A DNA stretch of 64,000 bases from Rummeliibacillus sp044763875 (GTDB lineage: Bacteria > Bacillota > Bacilli > Bacillales_A > Planococcaceae), in assembly GCF_044763875.1 (NCBI RefSeq), contig NZ_JBIWGZ010000007.1, positions 124,001 to 188,000 of the forward strand. The letters are read 5' to 3'. This document shows, piece after piece, positions 51,987-60,867 of the stretch. Positions within the stretch are counted from its first letter, which is position 1, and every line of letters begins with the position of its first letter. The notes under the pieces were generated by a model. That model worked only from the letters and a program-made list of their open reading frames with translations, did not search any database and was not told the origin of the DNA. Made by a program: the position numbers and the translations under genes.

Positions 51987-53378
51987 ATGAATATATTTTT
52001 GATTGTTCTCAATGTAGTAGTTTTTGTAATGCTCATTGGTTTACTCATAATGATGAATAAAAAACATGTTTCATTTTCTAAACGAGTATTCACAGGTTTA
52101 GGGCTGGGTATTGTTTTCGGCTTAATATTACATTTCACATACGGACCAACATCAGAAATCGTCATGAAATCTGTAGATTGGTTTAGCATTGCAGGTTCAG
52201 GATATGTAAAACTTCTACAGATGGTAGCAATGCCATTAGTATTTATTTCAATTATTTCAGCATTTACTAAAGTGGTAGTAGGTAAAAGCTTTGGCAAAAT
52301 GGCAACGCTTATTTTGTTTATGTTAGTAGGGACTACAGCAATTGCTGCATCTGTCGGAATTGCTTCAGCATTAGGATTCCATTTAGATGCAACTCAACTT
52401 GTGCAAGGTGATGCAGAACATGCACGTGCAGCTGAAATCGTTCAAAAAACACAAGACATGGGCGATAAAACAATGCCTCAACAAATATTAGACTTATTGC
52501 CAGCAAATCCATTTTTAGATTTAACTGGTGCTCGATCATCATCAACAATTGCTGTTGTTATTTTCGCAGCGTTTTTAGGTTTCGCATATTTAGGAGTAAG
52601 ACGAAAAGATGAAAAAACTGCAGACTTGATTAAAACTGGTATTGATGCAATTTATGCACTTGTGATGCAAGTTGTTAAAATTGTCTTACGATTGACTCCA
52701 TTCGGTATTTTAGCAATTATGACCTCAACGATTGCTACATCAGATTTCGGTGCGATTTACAATTTAGGTAAATTTGTTATAGCTTCATATGTGGCACTAG
52801 CAGTAATGTTTGTAGTTCATATGATTATCATTGCATTAACAGGTATGAGCCCAATCACTTATATTAAGAAAGTAGCTCCTACATTATTATTTGCATTTAC
52901 TTCTCGTTCAAGTGCAGGTACATTACCACTTAATATTCAAACTCAAACAAAACGTTTGGGTGTTTCTGAAGGTATCGCAAACTTTGCAGGATCTTTTGGT
53001 GTTTCAATTGGTCAAAATGGTTGTGCTGGGGTGTATCCCGCAATGCTAGCTATTATGATTGCTCCAAGTGCTGGCATTAATCCATTAGATCCAGGATTTA
53101 TCGCAACGTTAATCCTTGTGGTAGCAATCAGTTCATTTGGTGTTGCAGGTGTTGGTGGCGGTGCAACTTTCGCAGCCATTATTGTACTTTCCTCTATGAA
53201 CCTACCAGTAGCTTTAGCGGGTGTATTAATCTCTGTTGAACCGCTGATTGATATGGGGCGTACAGCACTAAATGTTAATGATGCTATGGTTGCAGGTGTT
53301 ACAACTGCTCGTATTACAGGAGAATTAGACAAAGATGTTTATAACTCTAAAGAAGCTCAAGATTTAGCTGAAATTTAA
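51987..53378 (+). CDS. tcyP: L-cystine symporter TcyP
   Basis: TcyP imports L-cystine with cations. The 463-residue membrane protein equals B. subtilis TcyP in length and signatures: MNKKHVSFSKRVFTGLGLGI, GSGYVKLLQMVAMPLVFISII, FTSRSSAGTLPLNIQ, SFGVSIGQNGCAGVYPAML and SVEPLIDMGRTALNVNDAM. It is a member of the dicarboxylate/amino acid:cation symporter family; the asparagine/serine-rich hairpin FTSRSSAG is the substrate site. GGGGGAAA precedes the ATG. It is monocistronic. Confidence 0.93.
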   Translation: MNIFLIVLNVVVFVMLIGLLIMMNKKHVSFSKRVFTGLGLGIVFGLILHFTYGPTSEIVMKSVDWFSIAGSGYVKLLQMVAMPLVFISIISAFTKVVVGKSFGKMATLILFMLVGTTAIAASVGIASALGFHLDATQLVQGDAEHARAAEIVQKTQDMGDKTMPQQILDLLPANPFLDLTGARSSSTIAVVIFAAFLGFAYLGVRRKDEKTADLIKTGIDAIYALVMQVVKIVLRLTPFGILAIMTSTIATSDFGAIYNLGKFVIASYVALAVMFVVHMIIIALTGMSPITYIKKVAPTLLFAFTSRSSAGTLPLNIQTQTKRLGVSEGIANFAGSFGVSIGQNGCAGVYPAMLAIMIAPSAGINPLDPGFIATLILVVAISSFGVAGVGGGATFAAIIVLSSMNLPVALAGVLISVEPLIDMGRTALNVNDAMVAGVTTARITGELDKDVYNSKEAQDLAEI

Positions 53379-53387
53379 TCGGATACG

Positions 53388-53430
53388 AAAGCCCCCGTTC
53401 CTATTGGCGAAAAGGAGCGAGGGCTTTTTG
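53388..53430. terminator. Terminator of tcyP
   Basis: AAAGCCCCCGTTCCT pairs with AGGAGCGAGGGCTTTTT with small mismatches; T tail on plus, A tail for the convergent gene. Confidence 0.85.
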
Positions 53431-53445
53431 CTGAAAATAAGACTA

Positions 53446-54690
53446 TTATATTTGATCTGCTTTTTGGCAAAGCATGTCGTATGTTTGATTTATAAATTTT
53501 TTGTAAGGGGTATCGATAAATGGTGCAATAAAATCAACGCCTTTTTTTGCTTCCTCCAATGCTTTAGAGAGATGTCCTTTTTGTTCATAGCAAAGAGCTT
53601 TATAAGAATAGACTTCTGCAAGCATTGATAAATCATAAGGATGATGCAAATAGGGAGGGACTTCTTTAAATTTTTCTAATTCTTGTAGGGCTTCATCAAT
53701 AAGGGATAAATAATATAAATTCTTTCCTTTTTCAAAAAGGTAGAAATAGGTTGTATTTATAAAATCTTCAACCTCAAGTTTGGCATACTGTTCAAGTATT
53801 TTAGATGCTCTTTCGTAATCGTGTGCAAAAGAATTATAGTAATGAATTTGTATTAGGAACATGTAAGAGTACGATAGTTTGTCCTCAGCAAAAGTAGCAT
53901 ATTGTTCTAATTTATTGAAATAATAGGTTCGATCATCATCATCACCATCCATTATTGCTTGATAACAGGCAACACGATAAATATCATCTATTTTATAAAA
54001 TAATCGATTTTTCTTCGATAATTGTAATCCTTTTTGTAAATAGTCTATTCCCTTTTTGCGTTCACCTATTCCTAAATAAGTTACAGCAATATAGTAGAGC
54101 AAATCCAGTGTTGTGATCGTATCGATCATATAGTGTTTGGATTTTGCCTCTTCCTCAGTAGCTAATCCTACATTTAAAGCCTGTTCATAATTATGATCAT
54201 TAAAATAAATCGAAAATCGGAGAATCCCCATTTTCATCCATTCATTCATCATGTTCATCTCTTTGAACATAGCTAGACCTCTCTCTAAACTTTGTTCCCA
54301 GTTGTCCATTTTTAAATCAGACAGCACATCCGCATAGTAAAATAATAATTTTCCCGACTCATAACAAACTGGTAATTCCTCTATATACGGTTTTATTAAA
54401 TGGGCAATTTCGAGACGTGGACCATCTTCAAAGTTTGTATTGTCATTATAAATCTCTTCGACTTTCTCTAATGTTTTACGCAATTCCACAACACTTACTT
54501 CTTCTAATAAAGAACTAACGTCAACCTGTAGTTGGTCAGCTATATATTGTAAGGTTTCCATAGAAGGGTTTGCTTTATCATTTTCAATAAGACTTAACAT
54601 ACCTTTTGTAATATGATTACCAGCAAGTGCTGCCAAGGTCATTTTTTTTTGTTTTCGTAATGTACGTATTCTGTTGCCAAGAGTATCCAT
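53446..54690 (-). CDS. XRE-type helix-turn-helix regulator with TPR domain (RRNPP-like)
   Basis: This 414-residue protein has an XRE helix-turn-helix at residues 1-60 (RIRTLRKQKKMTLAALAG, then KGMLSLIENDKANPSMETLQ) and a long array of tetratricopeptide helices (for example KKGIDYLQKGLQLSKKNR and SKALEEAKKGVDFI). The layout matches peptide-sensing RRNPP regulators such as PlcR/NprR, but no signalling-peptide gene is adjacent. It is divergent from an MFS exporter across three identical palindromes, which it probably binds. Confidence 0.85.
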   Translation of the reverse strand: MDTLGNRIRTLRKQKKMTLAALAGNHITKGMLSLIENDKANPSMETLQYIADQLQVDVSSLLEEVSVVELRKTLEKVEEIYNDNTNFEDGPRLEIAHLIKPYIEELPVCYESGKLLFYYADVLSDLKMDNWEQSLERGLAMFKEMNMMNEWMKMGILRFSIYFNDHNYEQALNVGLATEEEAKSKHYMIDTITTLDLLYYIAVTYLGIGERKKGIDYLQKGLQLSKKNRLFYKIDDIYRVACYQAIMDGDDDDRTYYFNKLEQYATFAEDKLSYSYMFLIQIHYYNSFAHDYERASKILEQYAKLEVEDFINTTYFYLFEKGKNLYYLSLIDEALQELEKFKEVPPYLHHPYDLSMLAEVYSYKALCYEQKGHLSKALEEAKKGVDFIAPFIDTPYKKFINQTYDMLCQKADQI

Positions 54691-54710
54691 GGAAACACCT
54701 CTTTTCTTTT

Positions 54711-54727
54711 GTTTAATTATATTAAAC
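54711..54727. promoter_or_regulatory. Palindromic operator 1 of the XRE-TPR/MFS pair
   Basis: GTTTAATTATATTAAAC is a 17-base palindrome with two perfect 7-base arms. It lies 20 bases upstream of the XRE-TPR start. Confidence 0.8.
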
Positions 54728-54765
54728 TTTCGCTTGCAAAGGAAGCCTTATGCATGATATTATTT

Positions 54766-54782
54766 GTTTAATAAAATTAAAC
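54766..54782. promoter_or_regulatory. Palindromic operator 2 of the XRE-TPR/MFS pair
   Basis: GTTTAATAAAATTAAAC repeats the arms of operator 1 exactly with a different 3-base centre. Confidence 0.8.
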
Positions 54783-54783
54783 T

Positions 54784-54800
54784 TTTTAATCGGATTAAAC
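54784..54800. promoter_or_regulatory. Palindromic operator 3 of the XRE-TPR/MFS pair
   Basis: TTTTAATCGGATTAAAC matches the other two with one outer base changed. Its centre is 18 bases from operator 2, near two helical turns, just upstream of the MFS ribosome site. Confidence 0.75.
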
Positions 54801-54823
54801 AATAAGAAGGAGTGGAGAGAGAA

Positions 54824-56119
54824 ATGGAAGAGGCATTAAGGTTGAAAAAAGCGACATATCACTTATGGACATTTACAATTAGCAAGATTATTTCAATATT
54901 AGGTTCCAATGTGTTAGCATTTGGCATTAGTCTTTACATTTTGAAAATGACGGGTTCTGCTACAAGTTTTGCGGTTAATTTGATTTGTTCGATTTTGCCA
55001 CGCGTCATTTTGTCATCAATAGCAGGCTCATTAGCTGATCGATATTCGAAAAAGGTGATTATCTTAACGTCACAAGCTGTTACTGTATTGTTAATGGGTG
55101 GGTTATTAATATATGGTTATATATCTGGAATTACCGTTACATCTATTTACGTAGTAACCGCACTTTATGCAATAACTTCTACGTTTAACAGTGTAACTTT
55201 TTCATCATCCATTGCTTGTTTAGTAAATGAGGAACGAATTCAAAAAGCGATGTCATTTAACCAAATGTCCATGTCAATCGCTGCAATAGGAGGCCCGGCA
55301 ATTGGTGGTATGATGTATGGTTTTGTTTCCATTGAAGTCTTTTTAATGGTGCATATGGTAGCATATTTGCTTGCGTTCTTATTAGAAGCAACAATGGACT
55401 TCAAGCTATATAGTAAAAAAGGAGATGAAACGGAAGTAGAAACTGGAATGTTCCAAAGTTTAAAAGAGGGCTTCCAATATGCAAAATCAAAGAAAGCAGT
55501 TTCCACAATACTATTGGTTGCTTTATGGGTTAATTTCTTTTTCTCAGTACTCAGTGTTGGCGGTACATTTATCTTAGTCGAAGTGTTGAAGATAAAATCC
55601 CAGCATGTAGGTGTAATTCAATCAGCTGGGGCTGTTGGAATGTTAGTTACTTCAATTTTTCTTTCTACAAGAAAACAGGCAAAATATCCTTTATTACAAT
55701 CTAAACGATTTATTTTATTGATGGCTATAACATTAGGTTTAACAGCAATTCCTTTATGGATAGCCTTTACCTATAGTGTAAACGTAACTTTTTATATTAT
55801 GATTTTCTTTAGTTTTTCGGTGTTTGGAGTCTTTGTGAATACTCCAATCGGTGTCATGATGCAAACTGAAGTGGAAGAGTCCTATCGAGGTCGAGTGCTT
55901 GGAATATTGGAGGCAATGGCAATGGGGATGATGCCTTTAGGAACAATTATCTTTGGCATATTATTTGATCATGTCGAACCACAATGGATTTTATTGGGAT
56001 CTTGTATCGCATTATTAGCAATTACATCATATATGATGCGTTCATCAATCATAAAACAAATTTATCCTGAATTGACAGACGCTAAAACGGACTTAAAAGA
56101 AAAAGTTCAGCACACATAA
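54824..56119 (+). CDS. MFS transporter under XRE-TPR control
   Basis: This 431-residue, 12-helix exporter has LADRYSKKVIILTSQAV after helix 2 and VEESYRGRVLGILEAMAMGMMPLG in the C-terminal half, placing it near the macrolide/multidrug MefA-type group. I start at MEEALRLKKAT after AGTGGAGAGAG; an earlier GTG overlaps the ribosome site. It is divergent from the XRE-TPR gene with three palindromic operators between, so export is probably induced by a ligand of that regulator. The substrate is unknown. Confidence 0.86.
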   Translation: MEEALRLKKATYHLWTFTISKIISILGSNVLAFGISLYILKMTGSATSFAVNLICSILPRVILSSIAGSLADRYSKKVIILTSQAVTVLLMGGLLIYGYISGITVTSIYVVTALYAITSTFNSVTFSSSIACLVNEERIQKAMSFNQMSMSIAAIGGPAIGGMMYGFVSIEVFLMVHMVAYLLAFLLEATMDFKLYSKKGDETEVETGMFQSLKEGFQYAKSKKAVSTILLVALWVNFFFSVLSVGGTFILVEVLKIKSQHVGVIQSAGAVGMLVTSIFLSTRKQAKYPLLQSKRFILLMAITLGLTAIPLWIAFTYSVNVTFYIMIFFSFSVFGVFVNTPIGVMMQTEVEESYRGRVLGILEAMAMGMMPLGTIIFGILFDHVEPQWILLGSCIALLAITSYMMRSSIIKQIYPELTDAKTDLKEKVQHT

Positions 56120-56134
56120 AGAATGCTGAACTGT
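56104..56134 (+). terminator. Hairpin over the MFS stop codon
   Basis: AGTTCAGCA pairs with TGCTGAACT; the stop codon of the MFS gene lies in the loop. There is no T run, so it may act with the next hairpin. Confidence 0.55.
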
Positions 56135-56140
56135 CATTAG

Positions 56141-56178
56141 AACATTACGCTTCGTTTTGCTGGCGTAATGTTTTTTTG
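56141..56178 (+). terminator. Plus-strand terminator inside the end of the convergent MFS gene
   Basis: AACATTACGC pairs with GCGTAATGTT across 12 bases and is followed by seven further T. Nearly all of it lies within the last codons of the minus-strand MFS gene. Confidence 0.75.
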
Positions 56179-57314
56179 CTTGATTTGAATAGTAAAAGAA
56201 TAAGGATACTTAATAATGCTAATGTACCTGAAATTTCATATACGACATTTGCTTGTTTTGTTAAGATCCATGTAAAGAATAATGGTCCAATGATGCGCCC
56301 CATGTTATCCATGGAATAGGCAAGACCAGCTGCAGTTCCGTATTTCCCACCAGCTTCTTTAGAAGAAAGGGAAGTATTTAATGTACGTGCTAATGCATTT
56401 CCTGCGGTGAATACGCAAAGTGCAAGACCAGCAAATGCTAAACTTTTTGTAAATGGGAACATGAATAAGCCGAGTGCAGTAACGACTTGCGCACCAATAA
56501 GCCATTTAACCTCTGTACCATCCTTAATATGGCGTACAAGACCACCTTGAATCATGAAATCTACAAATCCACTAAATAGGAATAGAGAACCTAATTGTGT
56601 AGCTGTGATGTTAATCTTATCCATTTGGAATAATTGCAGTGTGGATTCTACACCAGCAAGTAAAAACGTCACCAAAAAGGAGAAGAAGAATAAATAACGT
56701 ACACGATATTTAAATAGTGTAGAAGCACCTTTTGGGACAATAGATCGTTTTTGTGTATCTGCATGACGTTCTGGTTCCTTTAAAACGATCATTGCATAGA
56801 TGAATAGTAGGAAGATTAAAATACTTGAAACTGTAAATGGTGTACTTAAACTTATTTTTCCTAGTAAACCTCCTAATGCAGGCCCAAAGATAAAACCAAG
56901 ACCAATTGACATCCCCATAAAGCCCATATACTTATTGCGATTTTCCTCTGTAGACATATCACCTATAAATCCAGTAACTGCAGTATATAAAGCACCTGAG
57001 AATAACCCACCGATAATTCGGGAAATATAAAGCATTGTTAATGATTTCATAAATAATGAAATCATTAAGAAGCTAACACAGAATCCGAGTAGCCCTATTA
57101 AAATTAGTTTTTTTCGTCCCATTTTGTCGCTTAACATTCCCCAGAAAGGAGCAGTAAAGAAACTTGCAAGAGAGTAAATTGTTAACAAGCCACCAACATG
57201 CATTTTAGCAAAACCTTGTTGAACAACCACCTCTGGCAAAATGGGGATAATTAAGCCAAATCCTAGGTACACAAAAAATTGAACTGACATCAACAAGATG
57301 ATGGATTTTTTCAT
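56145..57314 (-). CDS. MFS drug exporter (TetA/NorA-like)
   Basis: This 389-residue protein is a 12-helix drug:proton antiporter. FGLIIPILPEVV in helix 1, SDKMGRKKLILIGLLGF (MFS motif A), RIIGGLFSGALYTAVTGFIGD and GFIFGPALGGLLG (motif C of antiporters) are clear. AGCAGGG precedes the ATG. It is convergent with the preceding exporter and ends inside that gene's terminator. The compound exported is unknown. Confidence 0.87.
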   Translation of the reverse strand: MKKSIILLMSVQFFVYLGFGLIIPILPEVVVQQGFAKMHVGGLLTIYSLASFFTAPFWGMLSDKMGRKKLILIGLLGFCVSFLMISLFMKSLTMLYISRIIGGLFSGALYTAVTGFIGDMSTEENRNKYMGFMGMSIGLGFIFGPALGGLLGKISLSTPFTVSSILIFLLFIYAMIVLKEPERHADTQKRSIVPKGASTLFKYRVRYLFFFSFLVTFLLAGVESTLQLFQMDKINITATQLGSLFLFSGFVDFMIQGGLVRHIKDGTEVKWLIGAQVVTALGLFMFPFTKSLAFAGLALCVFTAGNALARTLNTSLSSKEAGGKYGTAAGLAYSMDNMGRIIGPLFFTWILTKQANVVYEISGTLALLSILILLLFKSSKKTLRQQNEA

Positions 57315-57679
57315 AATAACCCTGCTTTCTGTATACGAATGTAATCAAATACAGTTTACCCTTGAGCGAGTGAAGTAACACACAATAAAAAGAAGGGGGC
57401 AAACTTAAAATATGTTTTATACGAATAGTATAGAACGAAAGATAGTTTAATACTAAAGTTTTATATTTGGCAAATAGAAAGTGTCAAAAATGAAACGTTG
57501 TAGCGAAAATTGTATATCTAAATATGCCCATTTCAAGTTATTCTTATTTCAATTGGGTCTCGACAATGATACAGTTTCGCTATTTAGTCGTTATTATTCA
57601 CTCAATATTGAGGCTTTTATTCGCTGAATTTGTATAGTGCTATAATAAAAGTGATTAAGATAAAGGAGGAATCGTAACG
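57315..57679. other. Intergenic region of about 365 bases
   Basis: No gene is supported. It contains the promoter region of the minus-strand MFS gene, a 12-base palindrome CTCAATATTGAG at 57601-57612 and a TATAAT at 57641-57646 that is probably the -10 of the following small gene. Confidence 0.65.
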
Positions 57680-57973
57680 ATGGAAATTACAGCAATCGCT
57701 ACTATTAAAACAAACGAAGGTACACAATCCATTCTTGACTTAGATATTCCTTTACTAATTGATTTGGTGCCTGCACGTATATTTAAAGTAAATCAAGTAT
57801 TAGAATCACTTGGACATGCTAATGTTGAAGTTGAATCTGTAAATATGGAAGAATATAAAGCTAAAAGTACAGTAAATGGTACTAAACAAGATACAACTGT
57901 TGAATTTAGTTATGCTTTACGCCACGGAGATCGATTATTCGAATTAACTGAACTTCATGGTATTCTTAAATAA
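57680..57973 (+). CDS. Small protein of unknown function
   Basis: I do not recognise this 97-residue protein. It has no signal or membrane segment and alternates hydrophobic and charged residues as in an alpha/beta domain (TAIATIKTNEGTQSILDLDI, VLESLGHANVEVESVNMEEY, FSYALRHGDRLFELTELHGI). AAAGGAGG precedes the ATG and a strong terminator follows, so it is probably a real, separately expressed gene. Confidence 0.8.
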   Translation: MEITAIATIKTNEGTQSILDLDIPLLIDLVPARIFKVNQVLESLGHANVEVESVNMEEYKAKSTVNGTKQDTTVEFSYALRHGDRLFELTELHGILK

Positions 57974-57985
57974 AAAATTATATAG

Positions 57986-58025
57986 AAAAATGGGGCATAT
58001 CAAAAAAGATATGCCCCATTTTTTA
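57986..58025. terminator. Terminator of the 97-residue protein gene
   Basis: AAAAATGGGGCATATC pairs with its complement around AAAAAA, followed by a T run. It directly abuts repeat copy E. Confidence 0.92.
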
Positions 58026-58360
58026 TCCCACATTAACGGGCAGTAAGACCCCACCTCAAGATTGAGGAAGACCACTGAAAAAGTGAAGTAATACAAATAT
58101 TTATAGTATATATCTGCTGTTGAATGAAGTGGAATTAGCTCCGCTTTCCGTGGGCGAACTTACGAGCCTCCTCGCTGCGCTGTGGGGTCTCGTCTAGCTC
58201 GTTTTCCCACAGGAGTCTCCGCTAATTCCACTTCAACGAAGATAGCTATCTCAGATTTTTATCATAAATTTACATCTATTTTTATTTTTTTAGTGACCAC
58301 AGATTGAGAGATCAAACGAAGAAGGTAGGTGGGGATGGCCCCACTGATGAAAGTTTCACT
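58022..58360 (-). repeat. Dispersed intergenic repeat, copy E (downstream of copA), interrupted
   Basis: Read on the minus strand from the copA stop: AGTGAAACTTTCATCAGTGG, CCCCACCTACC, then TCTCTCAATCT. About 230 foreign bases follow, then CTCAATCTTGAGGTGGGG, CTTACTGCCCGTTAA and TGTGGGATAAAA. The stem arms CCCCACCT (58049-58056) and AGGTGGGG (58327-58334), adjacent in the 42.4 kb copy, are split apart. AGATTGAG and GACCAC occur on both sides of the insert. Confidence 0.75.
58111..58251. repeat. MITE-like palindromic element inserted in repeat copy E
   Basis: Perfect 15-base inverted ends TGAAGTGGAATTAGC (58125-58139) and their complement (58221-58235) enclose a GC-richer core with TCCGCTTTCCGTGGGCGA, GAGCCTCCTCGCTGCGCTG and CACAGGAGTCTCCGC. 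These words are common in non-coding repeats of Bacillus-group genomes. Less perfect pairing extends to about 58111 and 58251. It encodes no protein. Confidence 0.75.
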
Positions 58361-60565
58361 TTATAATCGAACTCGTTGTAATCGTAGAGCATTTAATACA
58401 ACTGATACAGAGCTAAATGCCATTGCTGCACCTGCTAGCCAAGGCGCTAGTAATCCAGATGCAGCGATTGGAATACCAATAGAGTTATAGGCAAGTGCCC
58501 AGAACAGATTTTGTTTAATATTACGAACAGTTAATCGACTCATTTTAACAGCATCAACTACTTTTAAGAGATCGCCTTTCATAACGGTAATATCTGCAGC
58601 TTCAATGGCAACATCTGTACCTGTTCCCATTGCAATACCGATTTCAGCTTTCGCAAGTGCTGGTGCATCATTAAGTCCGTCCCCAACCATGGCAACATGG
58701 CGATTTTCCTTTTGAAGTCTTTCTACTTCTGCAGCTTTTTCGGTTGGTAATACGCCAGCAATCACATTGCTAATCCCTACTTGTTTTGCAATAGAAGCGG
58801 CTGTTTTAGCTTGATCACCTGTCAACATAATTGTTTCGATACCCATTTTTTGAAGTTTATGAATGGCATCTTTAGAAGTTTCTTTCACTTCATCTGCCAC
58901 TGCAATTGTTGCAACATGTTGATGATCAATGGCTGCATACATAACTGTTTTACCTTCATCTTCAAAATTGCTATCGCAATTAATAGTAATATCGTAATTT
59001 GTAAATAATTTTCTTGTTCCAATTATAATTTGTTTGTTTTCAACGGTTGCTTCAATTCCTTTTCCTGGGATAGCTTTAAATGTTTGAACAGTAGGCAATA
59101 CGCCATAATCTTTCCCGTACGTTGTAATAGCAGTTGCGACTGGATGCTCAGAATTCCTTTCTGCTGCAGCAATAAGGGGAATGATGTCGTTTTTCTCGTA
59201 CTTATTAAGCACTAAAAAATTTGTAACAACAGGTGTACCCTTTGTAATCGTGCCAGTTTTATCGAATACGATTGTGTCAATCGTATTGGTTTGTTCCAGT
59301 GCTTCGGCTGTTTTGAAGAGAACTCCATTTTCTGCTGCACGACCTGAGCCTGCCATTATAGATGTTGGTGTCGCCAATCCAAGTGCACATGGACAGGCAA
59401 TCACAAGAACAGCAATCATTCTTTCAAGTGAGTGTGTAAAGTTGCCATCTGTAAAAAAGAAATAGCTAGTGATGAAAGTGATAACAGCTAAAGTGACAAC
59501 AACAGGAACGAAGATAGCTGAAATCTGATCAGCTAGTCGTTGAATAGGGGCCTTAGAAGCCTGTGCTTCTTCAACAACACGGATGATATTTGAAAGAACG
59601 GTATCTTTCCCAACTTTTTTTGCTTGTATTCGTAATGTCCCGTTTTCATTTAACGTGGCTGCATAGACAGTGTCACCAGTAGATTTATCTACGGGTAAGC
59701 TTTCGCCTGTTAGCATGGACTCATTAACAGCAGAATTTCCAGAAATAACTACTGCATCTACTGGAATAGACGCACCAGGTTTAATAATTAAAATATCTTC
59801 TAATTGTACTTCGCGAATCGGAACTTCCAATGGTGTACCATTTCGTTCGACAAATGCAGTTTTAGGTTGTAATTTGATTAATTTTTTAATGGCATCGGAT
59901 GAATGGCCCTTCGCACGTGCTTCAAATAACTTACCAAGTAAGATTAATGTGATTAATATTGCGCTCGTTTCGAAATATAAATCGAGATGATGCATACCAA
60001 TGTGTTCACGGTTTTTGAGTACTATATAAACACTGTAAAAATAGGCAGCAGATGTTCCTAATGCAACAAGAACATCCATATTGGCACTTTTATTGCGAAG
60101 CGCATAATAGGCGCCTTTATAAAATTGCCAACCAATACCAAACTGCACTATGGTAGCAAGAGCCCACTGAACATATGGATTCATCAAAAAATCAGGAACA
60201 TAAACACCCTTTGTGAATGAAAAATGTGCAAACATAGTCCACAATAATGGTAAAGAAAATATTGCTGAGATGATGAATACACGTGTTTTTCGTTCAATTT
60301 CTAGTTCGCGGTGATCTTTTTCATTATTTTCTTGATGAACGACAGCATCATAGCCAAGTTTTTGAATTTTTGCTATAAGTGCATCTTCGTTAAGTTGTGC
60401 ACTATCAAAGGAAACATGCCCAGTTTCAAGAGCTAAGTTAATAGTTGCTTGTTCCACGCCTTCTAGTTTATTGAGGCCACGTTCAATACGAGCTGAACAT
60501 GCAGCACAAGTCATTCCTTGGATATCAAGTGTTATTTCTTTGTTTTTAGAGTTAATAGTTGCCAT
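58361..60565 (-). CDS. copA: Copper-exporting P1B-type ATPase
   Basis: CopA pumps Cu+ out of the cytoplasm. The 734-residue protein has one N-terminal metal-binding domain (GMTCAACSARIERGLNKLEG), TGES, the Cu+ membrane motif ACPCALGLATPT, DKTGTITKG, NSEHPVATAI and GDGLNDAPALA. B. subtilis CopA has two such N-terminal domains; here only one is present, with CopZ encoded separately. A CsoR box lies 20 bases upstream, so copA can be transcribed separately from csoR-copZ. Confidence 0.95.
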   Translation of the reverse strand: MATINSKNKEITLDIQGMTCAACSARIERGLNKLEGVEQATINLALETGHVSFDSAQLNEDALIAKIQKLGYDAVVHQENNEKDHRELEIERKTRVFIISAIFSLPLLWTMFAHFSFTKGVYVPDFLMNPYVQWALATIVQFGIGWQFYKGAYYALRNKSANMDVLVALGTSAAYFYSVYIVLKNREHIGMHHLDLYFETSAILITLILLGKLFEARAKGHSSDAIKKLIKLQPKTAFVERNGTPLEVPIREVQLEDILIIKPGASIPVDAVVISGNSAVNESMLTGESLPVDKSTGDTVYAATLNENGTLRIQAKKVGKDTVLSNIIRVVEEAQASKAPIQRLADQISAIFVPVVVTLAVITFITSYFFFTDGNFTHSLERMIAVLVIACPCALGLATPTSIMAGSGRAAENGVLFKTAEALEQTNTIDTIVFDKTGTITKGTPVVTNFLVLNKYEKNDIIPLIAAAERNSEHPVATAITTYGKDYGVLPTVQTFKAIPGKGIEATVENKQIIIGTRKLFTNYDITINCDSNFEDEGKTVMYAAIDHQHVATIAVADEVKETSKDAIHKLQKMGIETIMLTGDQAKTAASIAKQVGISNVIAGVLPTEKAAEVERLQKENRHVAMVGDGLNDAPALAKAEIGIAMGTGTDVAIEAADITVMKGDLLKVVDAVKMSRLTVRNIKQNLFWALAYNSIGIPIAASGLLAPWLAGAAMAFSSVSVVLNALRLQRVRL

Positions 60566-60585
60566 TAATAAACAACTCCTTTATA

Positions 60586-60602
60586 TACCTATGTGGGGTA
60601 TA
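60586..60602. promoter_or_regulatory. CsoR operator ahead of copA
   Basis: ATACCTATGTGGGGTAT shows ATACC and GGGGTAT half-sites as in known CsoR boxes. It lies between copZ and copA. Confidence 0.8.
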
Positions 60603-60644
60603 AAATTATGCGAAAAATAACTGCAAAAATGCAGTCATTAAAAA

Positions 60645-60854
60645 TTATTTTACTACGTAGCCTTCTTCTTCAATTGCTTCTTTAATGTTTTCAGTCGTTA
60701 CTTTTAAATCGTCAAAGGCTACATCTACTAAACCTTGTTCTAAGTTTACATTGACAGTTTCAACACCGTTTAATTCACCAACACCATTTTCTACTGCTTT
60801 GACACAATGTCCACAAGACATGCCTTCTACTTTTAATTGAATTTTTTCAGTCAT
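60645..60854 (-). CDS. copZ: Copper chaperone CopZ
   Basis: CopZ carries Cu+ to CopA in the cytoplasm. The 69-residue protein is a single ferredoxin-like heavy-metal domain with the Cu+ site GMSCGHCVKAVENG. It lies 13 bases after csoR in the same direction and upstream of copA, with a good ribosome site. Confidence 0.95.
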   Translation of the reverse strand: MTEKIQLKVEGMSCGHCVKAVENGVGELNGVETVNVNLEQGLVDVAFDDLKVTTENIKEAIEEEGYVVK

Positions 60855-60867
60855 GTTGAAACACTCC

